The position numbers and the translations under genes were made by a program. From NCBI RefSeq assembly GCF_003286415.2, contig NZ_CP043450.1:3720001-3784000 (forward strand): a stretch of DNA of 64,000 nt. The letters run 5' to 3'. The number at the start of each line of letters is the position of its first letter. Position 1 is the stretch's first letter. Below, piece by piece: positions 44,001 to 52,767 of the stretch. The notes beneath the pieces were generated by a model that was not told where the DNA came from, did no database searches, and saw only the letters and a program-made list of their open reading frames with translations. This DNA is from Mucilaginibacter rubeus (GTDB taxonomy: Bacteria; Bacteroidota; Bacteroidia; Sphingobacteriales; Sphingobacteriaceae).

Positions 44001-44347
44001 TGATCAAAGCATTTGCCGACAGTCATTGGAGTGAAGAAAACCAGGATTTATACGCTACCTATCCGCGGTTAGGCGTAACCGGCAACCAAATTGAAAACAA
44101 CCGCCAAAACAGTACCTGGTGGATGCGTGACGGTAGTTTTCTGAGGCTTAAATCTGTTGAAATAGGCTACTCGCTGCCGCCATCAATTTTAAAGCGCTTA
44201 AACGTAAGCAAATGCCGCATTTACTTTAACGGCTTAAACCTGTATACCTGGAGCGCATTTAAACTTTGGGACCCTGAGCTTGGTGGCAATGGCTTTGCCT
44301 ACCCTATACAAAAGGTATTCAACTTAGGCTTAAACGTTAACCTGTAA
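41027..44347 (+). CDS. SusC/RagA-type TonB-linked outer-membrane glycan transporter
   Basis: This 1106-residue protein has a signal peptide preceded by a basic ~25-residue extension and ending near FTHAQ. Domains: carboxypeptidase-regulatory-like (about 48-125, ITGRVTDTLGATIAGANIIA); TonB-box-like region EEVVVLAYGKKERKE; plug (about 150-255, DPLILIDNVELSTSDL, FSILKDASATALYGARGANG); then a long beta barrel ending FNLGLNVNL. These are diagnostic SusC features. With SusD, 26 bp downstream, it should import oligosaccharides across the outer membrane. It starts the transport part of the locus. Length and motifs are normal. Confidence 0.95.
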   Translation: MKQFYQCIKARRELKRSYKPAPGFYCFVLLLLSFIGSAQFTHAQTTKVTITGRVTDTLGATIAGANIIATNRKNLGTTTDINGKFVIDAEPGTILKVSYVTFVDQFFTVSASKLVVNIVLKESKRGLEEVVVLAYGKKERKEAVVGSVTTVKPADLKIPASNLTNALAGQVAGIIAFQPSGQPGQDNSSFFIRGVTTFGYKKDPLILIDNVELSTSDLARLQVDDIASFSILKDASATALYGARGANGVILVSTKEGKIGKAKINVRVENSISQSAKTLQLADPITYMKLFNEATITRDPLSPLPFSQNKILNTEATLSNAPGSNKYVYPAVDWLDMLFKKRTATQRADMSVSGGGDVARYYVSGSYNVDHGILRQDIANNNNNNVKFENYQLRSNVNINLSKTTELIVRLAGSFNEYNGPLTADASFSTDLYNVAVHTSPVLFPAYFPADSANRNVKHILFGNAAPANAGSASNAIAYNNPYAALLRGHKNYSESRLSAQLELNQKLDFITSGLNFHGLFHTNRYSYFQSQMGYSPFYYNVNTYDKATNQYTLTWLNPQPTGNNVATEYLSYYRDPSTDNLNTYIYFQGVLDYNHAFGDNNVSASLIGTRQQTVYSAAKDPVLNYPTLQYSLPYRNLTLAGRATYSFKSRYFLEFNFGYNGTERFSANHRYGFFPTIGGSWIVSDEKFWGQGLYDVVTRMKLRASYGLVGNDAIGSQRFFFLSDVNLNGGNPASFGTYNGYTRNGVYINNYENPNVTWETSRQLNLGLEFTLFKNLNVVAEVYKYHRYNILQTRSSLPTTLGLEALDQYGNPNVTANIGTANTKGIDLQMDYKATINNNVWLQGRGNFTLASSKYGNYEEPQYKEAYRYHNGQEIGRQYGYIAERLFVDDNEARNSPSQIFSTNGIPPGGGDIKYRDLNGDGKIDGADQTFIGYPTVPEIVYGYGLSAGIKNFDISCFFQGQARVSFFIDPNRTSPFIQSPDPYIYGNTQLIKAFADSHWSEENQDLYATYPRLGVTGNQIENNRQNSTWWMRDGSFLRLKSVEIGYSLPPSILKRLNVSKCRIYFNGLNLYTWSAFKLWDPELGGNGFAYPIQKVFNLGLNVNL

Positions 44348-44373
44348 TTTTTTACTGATCAATACTTAGTATT

Positions 44374-46284
44374 ATGAAACAATATTATAAACTTTTATTA
44401 CTGGTAGGGTTCCTGGTTTCGGGCGCATCATGTAAAAAATACCTTGATGTAACACCAGATAATACCGGCACACTTGAATACGCTTTTAGGAACCGTAACG
44501 AGGCCGAAAACTGCCTATTTACCTGCTATGCAACGTTACAGCAGTTTTATGATCCTACTTCAAACATAGGTTTCACCACATCATCAGAAATTATTTATCC
44601 CAACAACCTCACCAACCATCCGCTTAATGAAAATGGTTTCAACCTTATCCGCGGTACGCAAAATAGCGCAAGCCCCGGTGTAAACTGGTGGGATGGTGAA
44701 AATGGCGGGCAGGCATTGTTCCGTTCAATTCGCAGATGTAACATCATGCTTGAGAATATCGATAAACCTGTCGACCTTTCACCATCAGAGAAAGCAAGAT
44801 GGATAGCCGAGGTAAAATTCCTTAAAGCATATTATCATTATTACCTGTGCCGCTTATATGGCCCTGTACCATTGGTAAAAACCAACATCGACATTACTGC
44901 AAGTACCGAGGAAGTGAGGGTAAAACGTTCGCCTGTTGATTCGGTATTTAATTACTGCGTACAATTGCTGGATGAAGCCATTCCAGATCTGCCTCCGGTT
45001 ATCACCAACCAGGCAAAAGAACTTGGTCGTATTACGCAGTTAACCGCTTTATCAATTAAAGCTGAAATGTTGGCAACACAGGCCAGCCCCTTATTTAACG
45101 GTAACCCTGATTATGCCAGCATGAAAAATAAAGATGGACAGGCGCTGTTTTCAAGCACTGTCGATCCGCAGAAATGGAAACGCGCGGCTGATGCCTGTAA
45201 AGCGGCTATTGATGCCTGCGAAGCTAACGGCCTTAAATTATACACCTTTGTATCGCCTCCAACAGTAGGTTCCCTGTCAGACCAGCTACGTAATGAACTG
45301 ACCATTCAAAACGCGGTTACCGAAAAATGGGATGTAAACCCAGAGTTAATCTGGGCATTAAACCCAACGTTCCCATGCCAGGGCTACGCTACACCAAGGT
45401 TAACGCCAAAATCGGCGGTTAATATCTTCTCAAACCCGTCAACATTTGCTGTTCCTATTTCAACACAGGAACTTTTTTATACCACTAACGGTGTACCGCT
45501 AACTGAGGATAAGAATTATGATTACGCCGACCGTTTCGCGCTTAAAACAGCAGGAGATGCCGACAAATATTATATTGCTCAAGGCTATACTACTATTAAC
45601 GAGCACTACGGCCGCGAAACGCGTTTTTATGCCAATATTGCTTTTGATGGCAGCATCTGGTATGGTAATGGTATTTATAACCAGGATCAGGCTTATCATG
45701 TTGAAGCCCGTGGTTCCGGTTCATTAGCCGGCCCTAAAGACCTGAATACACTTAATATTACCGGTTACTGGCCTAAGAAACTGGCTAATTATCTTTCAGT
45801 TTATGACGATGGCTTTCAGCCGATAGAATATCATTTACCACTGATGAGGCTTGCCGGCTTATATCTTTTATATGCCGAAACCCTGAACGAGGCCAATGGC
45901 CCAACCAGCGATGTATACAATTACATTGATAAAGTAAGGGCAAGAGCGGGATTAAAAGGTGTTTTGGAATCATGGTCAACCTATTCAAAAAATCCGGCTA
46001 AACCAACAACTAAAGAAGGTTTGCGCGATATCATACACCGTGAGCGCCGCATCGAGCTTTGTTTTGAGGCACAAAGCGGATGGGACCTTCGCCGCTGGAA
46101 AGAAATTCAAAATGTGTTGAGCACACCACTGCAAGGCTGGAATATATATGAGTCAGAGGCTGGCAACTATTACAGGCCGCATACAGTGTTAACACCTGTT
46201 TTTGGGCTAAAAAATTATTTCTGGCCGGTTAAGGACAACGACCTGATCGTTAATAATAACCTGGTACAAACCACCTACTGGTAG
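44374..46284 (+). CDS. SusD/RagB-type surface glycan-binding lipoprotein
   Basis: This 636-residue protein has a lipoprotein signal, Cys at GASC-KKYLD, followed by the usual LDVTPDNTGTLEYAFRN of SusD homologues. TPR-like helices (RCNIMLENIDKP, AEVKFLKAYYHYYLCRLYGP) and the C-terminal RERRIELCFEAQSGWDLRRW block are characteristic. It forms the lid over the SusC barrel and binds the target glycan. The 26-bp gap to susC and the 47-bp gap to the next gene indicate one operon. Confidence 0.95.
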   Translation: MKQYYKLLLLVGFLVSGASCKKYLDVTPDNTGTLEYAFRNRNEAENCLFTCYATLQQFYDPTSNIGFTTSSEIIYPNNLTNHPLNENGFNLIRGTQNSASPGVNWWDGENGGQALFRSIRRCNIMLENIDKPVDLSPSEKARWIAEVKFLKAYYHYYLCRLYGPVPLVKTNIDITASTEEVRVKRSPVDSVFNYCVQLLDEAIPDLPPVITNQAKELGRITQLTALSIKAEMLATQASPLFNGNPDYASMKNKDGQALFSSTVDPQKWKRAADACKAAIDACEANGLKLYTFVSPPTVGSLSDQLRNELTIQNAVTEKWDVNPELIWALNPTFPCQGYATPRLTPKSAVNIFSNPSTFAVPISTQELFYTTNGVPLTEDKNYDYADRFALKTAGDADKYYIAQGYTTINEHYGRETRFYANIAFDGSIWYGNGIYNQDQAYHVEARGSGSLAGPKDLNTLNITGYWPKKLANYLSVYDDGFQPIEYHLPLMRLAGLYLLYAETLNEANGPTSDVYNYIDKVRARAGLKGVLESWSTYSKNPAKPTTKEGLRDIIHRERRIELCFEAQSGWDLRRWKEIQNVLSTPLQGWNIYESEAGNYYRPHTVLTPVFGLKNYFWPVKDNDLIVNNNLVQTTYW

Positions 46285-46331
46285 GCGTCCCATCCATTTA
46301 AAAATGAATTAATTCAACATAAATAAGAATT

Positions 46332-47570
46332 ATGAAACGCATTAAAAATTATTCGGTAACAGCGCTGGTGCTTGCAGCGGCGTTGTTTATAGCGTGCTTA
46401 AATTCATGCAAAAAGAACGATGGGTATGTTAAAGAGGTTTCGACCGATATGACCAAGCCTGCCGTGGTTACCAACGTAAAAGTTAAAAACTTTAACGGCG
46501 GTGCTTATATCACCTACGATCTGCCAAACTCAGATAACCTGCTATACGTGCAGGCCGAGTACCGCATCAATGATAAAACTACACGTCAAACCAAATCAAG
46601 CTACTACTCAGATACAGTTACTGTTGACGGTTTTGCCAAAAGTCAGGAGTATGAGGTAACACTTTATTCGGTGAGCAGGGCGAATGTTAAATCTGATCCG
46701 TTGGTTGTGAAGGTGCACCCAGATACACCTTTTTACAAACTGATAAAACCAACATTAACTATCACGTCTGATTTTGGCGGTGTAAACATCAAAGCGATGA
46801 ACCCTGATCAAAAAGATATCGGTGTTATTTTATTGGCTTTTGATAAGTCAACACAGGCATTGGAGGTTGTAGACCAGCATTATACCAAGGTTGATACTAT
46901 CAACTATTCCATAAGAGGGTATGCGGCAGTACCGCAACAATTCGGAGTATATGTTACCGATAAATTTGGCAATATATCTGATACTACCGTTGTAAATATC
47001 ACCCCTATATTTGAAACGCTACTGGATAAGAGCAAGTTTTCGGTATATAAAACCCCTACTGACAGCCCTACTGCTTACGGCTGGGAAGTTCCATATTTAT
47101 GGGATAACAAAACAGACGGGTACTCAAATGGCTGGCATACCGCTCCGGGAGCGCCTGCCCCAATGCAGGTTACTTTCAGCCTTGGCGTATCAGCACAGTT
47201 AAGCCGTTTTGTTTTATGGGAAAGACCCGATCAATATGCCTACGCACACGGTAACCCTAAAGATTTCAGCATCTGGGGATCAAACGTAAATGCTCCGCAG
47301 GATGTAAGGCTGCCTGATTATGCGCCTGTTGGAACCGTAGTTGGCGACTGGGTTAATATCGGCAATTATCATTATCCAAACCCGCCATCGGGACTTACAC
47401 CAGGTTTTACTAATGCGGCCGATGCTGCCTTTGTTGCGGCCGGGGTTAACTTTAATATTCCTCCGGGTTCAACACCTATTAAATACTTCCGCTTCATGGT
47501 ACATGATACATGGTCAAACGGTGACTTTGCCCACATGATGGAGCTTTCAATTTATGGTAACCCACAATAG
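46332..47570 (+). CDS. Surface lipoprotein, DUF4959/DUF5126/DUF5000-type, likely glycan binding
   Basis: This 412-residue lipoprotein signal ends LNSCKK. The layout matches a common SusD-adjacent family: an N-terminal Fn3-like domain (about 38-135, VVTNVKVKNFNGGAYITYDL), a middle beta domain (about 140-235), and a C-terminal discoidin-like domain (about 250-412, LWDNKTDGYSNGWHT, LSRFVLWERPDQ, FRFMVHDTWSNGDFAHMMEL). Such proteins act as accessory surface glycan-binding proteins. It lies between SusD and a second lipoprotein in the operon. Confidence 0.85.
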   Translation: MKRIKNYSVTALVLAAALFIACLNSCKKNDGYVKEVSTDMTKPAVVTNVKVKNFNGGAYITYDLPNSDNLLYVQAEYRINDKTTRQTKSSYYSDTVTVDGFAKSQEYEVTLYSVSRANVKSDPLVVKVHPDTPFYKLIKPTLTITSDFGGVNIKAMNPDQKDIGVILLAFDKSTQALEVVDQHYTKVDTINYSIRGYAAVPQQFGVYVTDKFGNISDTTVVNITPIFETLLDKSKFSVYKTPTDSPTAYGWEVPYLWDNKTDGYSNGWHTAPGAPAPMQVTFSLGVSAQLSRFVLWERPDQYAYAHGNPKDFSIWGSNVNAPQDVRLPDYAPVGTVVGDWVNIGNYHYPNPPSGLTPGFTNAADAAFVAAGVNFNIPPGSTPIKYFRFMVHDTWSNGDFAHMMELSIYGNPQ

Positions 47571-47597
47571 GTATTAACTCATTTAGATTAAACGAAC

Positions 47598-48827
47598 ATG
47601 AAAAATATTGTCAGAATAGCTGCTTTCTGTTTGCTTGGATACCTGTTGTATGGTTGCAGCAAGCAAGACACACAGTTTGAATCGTACTTAAACGGGCATG
47701 AAGTTAAGTACCCTGGCACAGTGGCCAATGCCCACTCCCGCCCCGGAAATTTACGTGCCGCCCTTACCTGGAACCCAAGCTCCGATCCCAGCATAACCCG
47801 TTACGTGATATACTGGAACAATAAGGCCGATTCCATCATTTACAATTCTACTAATCATAATCCATCCGATAGTTTAACGGTTGTTATACCAAACCTTAAC
47901 GAATACATTTATTCGTTCACCGTTTTCTCGTATGATGCCAAAGGCAACCGTTCTATTCCGCTTGATATCAACAATGTGAGGGTTTACGGGCCTATCTATC
48001 AGTCGGGCTTATCAAACAGGGGTTATGATGTTACCAATCCATACGGTATCAGTGCCGATGGAAAGCTTACACTTAATTTCCTGAAAGTTGATACCAGTAC
48101 CCATAATGTGTTCACAAACATAAAATACACCAATAAAGCAGGTAAGGAAAGCTTTGGAAAACTTAGCGCCGATAGCATGTCGGTTACCCTGGCAGACTAT
48201 AAGGCGGATACAAAGATCCAGTTCTTATCGGCCTTTAAACCTGCTGTGAATGCGCTTGACACATTTTATGTAGCCAATTATGAGGATTTCCCAACCATTA
48301 ATTCTGTTGCCATTTGCGATAAAAAGCTTTTCAAAAAAGTATATCTGCCTAATGACGCTAAGCCTTATGAAGGTGATACCGACATAGATAGGCTTTGGGA
48401 CGGCAGTACAGGTCCTCAGGGTTTCCCTAACATCTTCCATAGCGATGGCAACGGACCGCTTCCGGTGGTTATCACTTTTGATATGGGCGCACTATACAGA
48501 GGCCTGGTAGCTATTGAAGAAACCGGTCGTAACTGCTGCCACAACCCTGATGATTTTGAGGTATGGGGCATAGCCGATTTAACTAACGCTACTACTAACC
48601 TAAAGGCAAATGATGCTGGCTGGACTGCCGAGGCAATCTCCAAAGGCTGGAAACTGCTTAAAGAGATCAAACGGACCGACGATGGCAGCGCACCGTTAAA
48701 AGTAAACTTCGATCCAAATCCGCCGGCAGTACGCTATATCCGTATTAGGATTAAACACAACTCAAACAACGAAGGTAATTACACCAATATGAGTGAGCTT
48801 ACCTTCTGGAATAACGCATTACTATAA
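47598..48827 (+). CDS. Surface lipoprotein, DUF4998-type with discoidin-like C-terminus
   Basis: This 409-residue lipoprotein has a signal ending YGCSKQDTQFESYLNG, typical of DUF4998 proteins encoded beside SusC/D. The N-terminal part is Fn3-like (about 50-130, LRAALTWNPSSDPSITRYVI, YIYSFTVFSYDAKGNRS). The C-terminal region (about 250-409, IDRLWDGSTGPQGFPNIFHS, AVRYIRIRIKHNSNN) is similar to the discoidin/F5-8C fold and to the preceding protein. A pair of Cys (RNCCHNP) is notable. Probably a second glycan-binding surface protein. Only 27 bp separate it from its neighbour. Confidence 0.82.
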   Translation: MKNIVRIAAFCLLGYLLYGCSKQDTQFESYLNGHEVKYPGTVANAHSRPGNLRAALTWNPSSDPSITRYVIYWNNKADSIIYNSTNHNPSDSLTVVIPNLNEYIYSFTVFSYDAKGNRSIPLDINNVRVYGPIYQSGLSNRGYDVTNPYGISADGKLTLNFLKVDTSTHNVFTNIKYTNKAGKESFGKLSADSMSVTLADYKADTKIQFLSAFKPAVNALDTFYVANYEDFPTINSVAICDKKLFKKVYLPNDAKPYEGDTDIDRLWDGSTGPQGFPNIFHSDGNGPLPVVITFDMGALYRGLVAIEETGRNCCHNPDDFEVWGIADLTNATTNLKANDAGWTAEAISKGWKLLKEIKRTDDGSAPLKVNFDPNPPAVRYIRIRIKHNSNNEGNYTNMSELTFWNNALL

Positions 48828-48836
48828 TAATACCCC

Positions 48837-48868
48837 TATGACCGGGCCGCCTCGCGCGGCTTGGTCAT
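48837..48868 (+). terminator. Hairpin between surface lipoprotein and GH29 genes
   Basis: The stem TATGACCgGGCCGC / GCGGCttGGTCATA with a short loop lies 9 bp after the stop. No long T-run follows (ATTTATAAAAAA), so it may be a partial terminator or an mRNA-stabilising hairpin that sets the ratio of binding proteins to enzymes. Confidence 0.6.
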
Positions 48869-48925
48869 ATTTATAAAAAATCAAAGACGACTGACCACAA
48901 TTAATGCATTAATAAAAATTCATCA

Positions 48926-50233
48926 ATGAAAAAACCGGCAATTATACTCCTTTACCTGTTTTCAATAATCAAAGTGGTCTTTGGCCAGCAAAGCACTCCT
49001 GTAAAAACCCCGAAAGAGGTTTTGGATGATTTCATGACCAAACGCTTTGGCATGTTTGTGCACTTTGGGCCGGTAACCTTACGCGGCACCGAAATTGGCT
49101 GGAGCCGTAACAAGGAAGTAGCCCAGGATGATTACGATAACCTGTACAAGGAGTTTAATCCGGTTTTATTTAATGCCGATGCCATTGTAAAAACAGCTAA
49201 AGACGCGGGTATGAAATACCTGGTAATTACAGCCAAACATCATGATGGCTTCGCTTTATGGCCATCTGCCTTTACCGATTATAACATCAGTAAAACACCT
49301 TATAAACGCGACATGGTGGCCGAACTGGCCGCAGCCTGCAAAAAGCAGGGTATACTTTTCTGCATCTATCACACCGTGCTCGACTGGCACGACCCAAACT
49401 ATCCTATCCACAACCCTTACGATTCCACAAAGAACGTTAAAGGAGATATGGTAGCCTTTAAAACGCAAATGAAGAATGAGCTGAAAGAACTCATCACCAA
49501 ATACCACCCATACCTGCTTTGGTTTGATGGTTACTGGGAAAAACCATGGACCAATGCCGATGGCCAGGAGATTTACGCCTATATAAAAAGTGTTGATCCA
49601 AACGTTATCGTGAACAATCGCTTAGGCAAAGAAAGCGAAAAACTGAATGACCAATCAGTAGGTGATTATCTTACGCCAGAACAGCGCATCGGACAATTGA
49701 ATATGAACGAGCCCTGGGAAAGCTGCATCACCATTTGCCAGCAATGGGCCTGGAAACCTAACGATAAGATGAAAACCGTGCAGGAATGTATCCAAACACT
49801 GGTAAAAACAGCTGCCGGCAATGGCAACCTACTGTTTAATGTTGGCCCTATGCCTGATGGACGTATTGAGGCCCGGCAGGTTGAAACCCTGCAGCAAATG
49901 GGTGCATGGCTTAAAAAATATGGCGAAAGCATTTACGGCACCAAAGGCGGCCCCTTCGCCCCGAATGATAACTATGCTGTTACACGCAAGGGAAACAAGA
50001 TCTATTTACACATATTTCAGAAAAAAGATGATAAAATTGTACTGCCGAATTTACCAGGCGTTAGCATAACCAATGCCTATGTACTGGGAGGAAGCAAAGT
50101 AACTTATAAACCAAATGCAGCAGGTTATATTATTGATTTGCCGCAAACCTTGCCCGATGCCAGCAGCAATGTAATTGTATTGGAGCTTAACAAGAATGCC
50201 GAAGAAATCCCCGTTATTACCGCGGGTAAATAA
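48926..50233 (+). CDS. Alpha-L-fucosidase, GH29
   Basis: This 435-residue protein has a signal peptide (ending KVVFGQ). GH29 motifs include FGMFVHFGPVTLRG near the N-terminus, KYLVITAKHHDGFALWPS (conserved KHHDGF), ILFCIYHTVLDWHDP and LLWFDGYW with D201 as expected nucleophile. LLFNVGPMPDGRIEARQ near residue 300 is also typical. The beta-sandwich at the C-terminus is short. The enzyme removes terminal alpha-L-fucose with retention. Its place before GH95 suggests the two cover different fucosyl linkages. Confidence 0.95.
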   Translation: MKKPAIILLYLFSIIKVVFGQQSTPVKTPKEVLDDFMTKRFGMFVHFGPVTLRGTEIGWSRNKEVAQDDYDNLYKEFNPVLFNADAIVKTAKDAGMKYLVITAKHHDGFALWPSAFTDYNISKTPYKRDMVAELAAACKKQGILFCIYHTVLDWHDPNYPIHNPYDSTKNVKGDMVAFKTQMKNELKELITKYHPYLLWFDGYWEKPWTNADGQEIYAYIKSVDPNVIVNNRLGKESEKLNDQSVGDYLTPEQRIGQLNMNEPWESCITICQQWAWKPNDKMKTVQECIQTLVKTAAGNGNLLFNVGPMPDGRIEARQVETLQQMGAWLKKYGESIYGTKGGPFAPNDNYAVTRKGNKIYLHIFQKKDDKIVLPNLPGVSITNAYVLGGSKVTYKPNAAGYIIDLPQTLPDASSNVIVLELNKNAEEIPVITAGK

Positions 50234-50266
50234 ACTTAAAAACAGAAAACCTAATTAACATAAAGC

Positions 50267-52606
50267 ATGCTAAAAAGAACGCCCCTGCTAATAACTGTAA
50301 TGATAACAGGTATTACAACGTTTACTCACGCACAAACAAAACAATTAAAACTTTGGTACAAACAGCCTGCCCAACGTTGGGAAGAGACGGTTGCGCTCGG
50401 CAACGGTCGTTTAGGCATGATGCCCGATGGCGGCATCGGCAACGAAAAGGTAGTATTAAATGATATTACCATGTGGTCTGGATCATCACAGGATGCCAAT
50501 AATTATGAAGCTTATAAAAAATTGCCCGAGATCAGGAGCTTGCTTGCAGCCGGTAAAAATGTGGAAGCTCAGGCTATTATCGATAAATCATTTGTGTGTA
50601 CAGGTAAAGGATCGGGAGGCGTGCCATTTGGCTGTTTCCAGATGCTTGGCGACCTTAACCTTAGCTACCAATACAAAGGCGTTGACGAAAAAGATGTAAA
50701 ATATGAAAACTACGAACGTGAGCTTTCCTTAAACAACGCCCTTGCCAAAACCACTTACCAGGTAAATGGCGTAACCTACAAACGTGAGTATTTTACCAGC
50801 TTTAATGACGATGTTGATGTAATTAAGCTTAGCGCCGATAAACCGGGAATGCTTAACCTGAGCATCAATATCAGCCGTCCGGAGCGCGGTGTTACCAGTA
50901 CAGAGGGTAATGAGCTTCATCTTACCGGTCAGCTGGATAACGGCACCGACGGCAAAGGCGTGGCTTATAAAGCCAGGGTTAAAGCGCAACTAACCGGCGG
51001 TTTGTTAAGTACAACCCCAACTGCGCTGGTTATTAAGGATGCTACAGAGGTGATCATTTATGTATCTGCAGGTACCGATTTCAAAAATCCCCAGTATCTC
51101 ACCAAAATGGATGGCGCACTGAAGGCGGCTATGAAAAAACCTTATGCGCTGGAGAAACAGCAGCATATCGCCAATTTCCAAAAATTATTCAACCGGGTAA
51201 AGATTGATCTTGGTACATCAGAGGCCGAGAAATTAACAACAGATCAAAGGCTTATCGCTTTCCGCAATAATCCTGATGCGGATAAAGGTCTGCCGGTTTT
51301 ATTTTACCAGTTTGGCCGCTACCTGAGCATCTGCAGCACCCGTGTTGGATTGCTTCCGCCAAACTTGCAGGGCTTATGGGCAAATGAAGTTCATACGCCA
51401 TGGAACGGCGATTACCACCTGGATATCAACATTGAAATGAACCAATGGCCGGTTGAGGTTTCCAACCTGTCGGAATTAAACCTGCCCCTTGCCGATTTGG
51501 TTAAAGGCATGGTGCCCCATGGCGAAAAAACAGCAAAAGCTTACTACAATGCCGATGGTTGGGTAGCCCACGTAATCACTAATCCATGGGGCTTTACCGA
51601 GCCGGGCGAAAGCGCCTCCTGGGGTGTTTGTAAAGTTGGCTCGGGCTGGCTTTGCGATAACCTTTGGCAGCATTATGATTTCACCGGTGATAAAAACTAC
51701 CTGAAACAAATTTACCCGATATTAAAAGGCGCGGCACAGTTTTACAACAGCATGCTCATCAGCGATGCCAAAACCGGCTGGTTGGTTACCTCGCCTTCAT
51801 CATCGCCCGAAAACAGCTTTTATTTACCAGATGGTACGCACGCCAGCATTTGCGTAGGTCCAACTATCGATAACCAGATCATCCGCCAGTTGTTCAACAA
51901 CGTAATAACTGCAAGCAAAGTGCTGGGCACCGACGAAGCCTTTAGCAAAACACTGGCCGCTAAAGTAAAAAAACTGCCTCCTCCGGGTGTGATAGCTAAA
52001 GATGGCCGCATCCAGGAATGGATGGAAGATTACAAAGAGACCGAGCCGCAACACCGCCACGTATCGCACCTGTACGGCTTGTTCCCGGCATCACAAATTA
52101 CGCCGGAGGCTACCCCTGCCCTTGCCGAAGCTGCCAGAAAAACTTTAGAGGTAAGGGGCGATGACGGGCCAAGCTGGTCTATCGCTTACAAAATATTGTG
52201 GTGGGCACGTCTGCATGACGGCAACCGTACCTACAAACTGTTTAAAGAGTTAATGAAACCAACCATCAAAACCGACATTAACTACGGTGCAGGTGGTGGC
52301 GTGTATCCTAACCTGTTATCGGCAGGCCCTCCATTTCAGATTGACGGTAACTTTGGTGCTACGGCCGGTATTGCCGAAATGTTGATCCAGAGCCATGCAG
52401 GCTTTATCGACTTAGTACCTTCTATCCCTGATGCATGGAAAGCTTATGGTGAAGTAAAAGGTCTTAAAGCCCGCGGTAATTTCACCGTTGATATGAAATG
52501 GAAGGATGGAAAGATTACCGGTTATAAAGTAACCTCGCCTACCCCACGTATGGTTAAGGTGAAAGTTAACGGACAAATCAAAAACGTTATGGCTGTTAAG
52601 GCGTAA
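50267..52606 (+). CDS. GH95 family alpha-L-fucosidase (or alpha-L-galactosidase)
   Basis: This 779-residue protein has a signal peptide (ending FTHAQ). The N-terminal GH95 beta domain includes QRWEETVALGNGRLGMMPDG. The (alpha/alpha)6 barrel carries LLPPNLQGLWANEVHTPWNG, a Pro-Glu pair with E515 in SSPENSFY as likely general acid, and D693 in QIDGNFGATAGIAEML. The active-site 'N-I-N' of the family reads D386-I-N388 here. The family inverts alpha-1,2-fucosyl linkages, and some members use L-galactose. It is 33 bp after the GH29 gene and followed by a terminator. Confidence 0.92.
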   Translation: MLKRTPLLITVMITGITTFTHAQTKQLKLWYKQPAQRWEETVALGNGRLGMMPDGGIGNEKVVLNDITMWSGSSQDANNYEAYKKLPEIRSLLAAGKNVEAQAIIDKSFVCTGKGSGGVPFGCFQMLGDLNLSYQYKGVDEKDVKYENYERELSLNNALAKTTYQVNGVTYKREYFTSFNDDVDVIKLSADKPGMLNLSINISRPERGVTSTEGNELHLTGQLDNGTDGKGVAYKARVKAQLTGGLLSTTPTALVIKDATEVIIYVSAGTDFKNPQYLTKMDGALKAAMKKPYALEKQQHIANFQKLFNRVKIDLGTSEAEKLTTDQRLIAFRNNPDADKGLPVLFYQFGRYLSICSTRVGLLPPNLQGLWANEVHTPWNGDYHLDINIEMNQWPVEVSNLSELNLPLADLVKGMVPHGEKTAKAYYNADGWVAHVITNPWGFTEPGESASWGVCKVGSGWLCDNLWQHYDFTGDKNYLKQIYPILKGAAQFYNSMLISDAKTGWLVTSPSSSPENSFYLPDGTHASICVGPTIDNQIIRQLFNNVITASKVLGTDEAFSKTLAAKVKKLPPPGVIAKDGRIQEWMEDYKETEPQHRHVSHLYGLFPASQITPEATPALAEAARKTLEVRGDDGPSWSIAYKILWWARLHDGNRTYKLFKELMKPTIKTDINYGAGGGVYPNLLSAGPPFQIDGNFGATAGIAEMLIQSHAGFIDLVPSIPDAWKAYGEVKGLKARGNFTVDMKWKDGKITGYKVTSPTPRMVKVKVNGQIKNVMAVKA

Positions 52607-52620
52607 TAGCATCTTACCAG

Positions 52621-52656
52621 CAACTAAGGCATCCTTTTTCAGGGTGCCTTAGTTAT
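52621..52656 (+). terminator. Intrinsic terminator after the GH95 gene
   Basis: The stem AACTAAGGCATCC / GGGTGCCTTAGTT has one G-T pair and a 7-nt loop, 15 bp after the stop. The next gene therefore has its own promoter. Confidence 0.75.
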
Positions 52657-52708
52657 AGCAAACTCCAGGTCATAAAGACCGCATTTTGTAAAGAATACGT
52701 TAATATTT

Positions 52709-52744
52709 AGATACAATTTTGTGCTTAACAAATAAAATGTATCT
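52709..52744. promoter_or_regulatory. Inverted repeat upstream of the galactosidase-like gene
   Basis: AGATACAATTTT (52709-52720) and AAAATGTATCT (52734-52744) are inverted with a one-base gap, 24 bp before the ATG. It may be an operator or leader hairpin for this single gene. Confidence 0.4.
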
Positions 52745-52767
52745 TAGACATTTAATAACCTAAATTC

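Noticed and set aside
52700..52767. TACAATTTTG near 52712 and 38542 as promoter -7 boxes
   Set aside because: The spacing between TA and TTTG is one or more bases too long for the TAnnTTTG consensus, and no matching -33 element was found.
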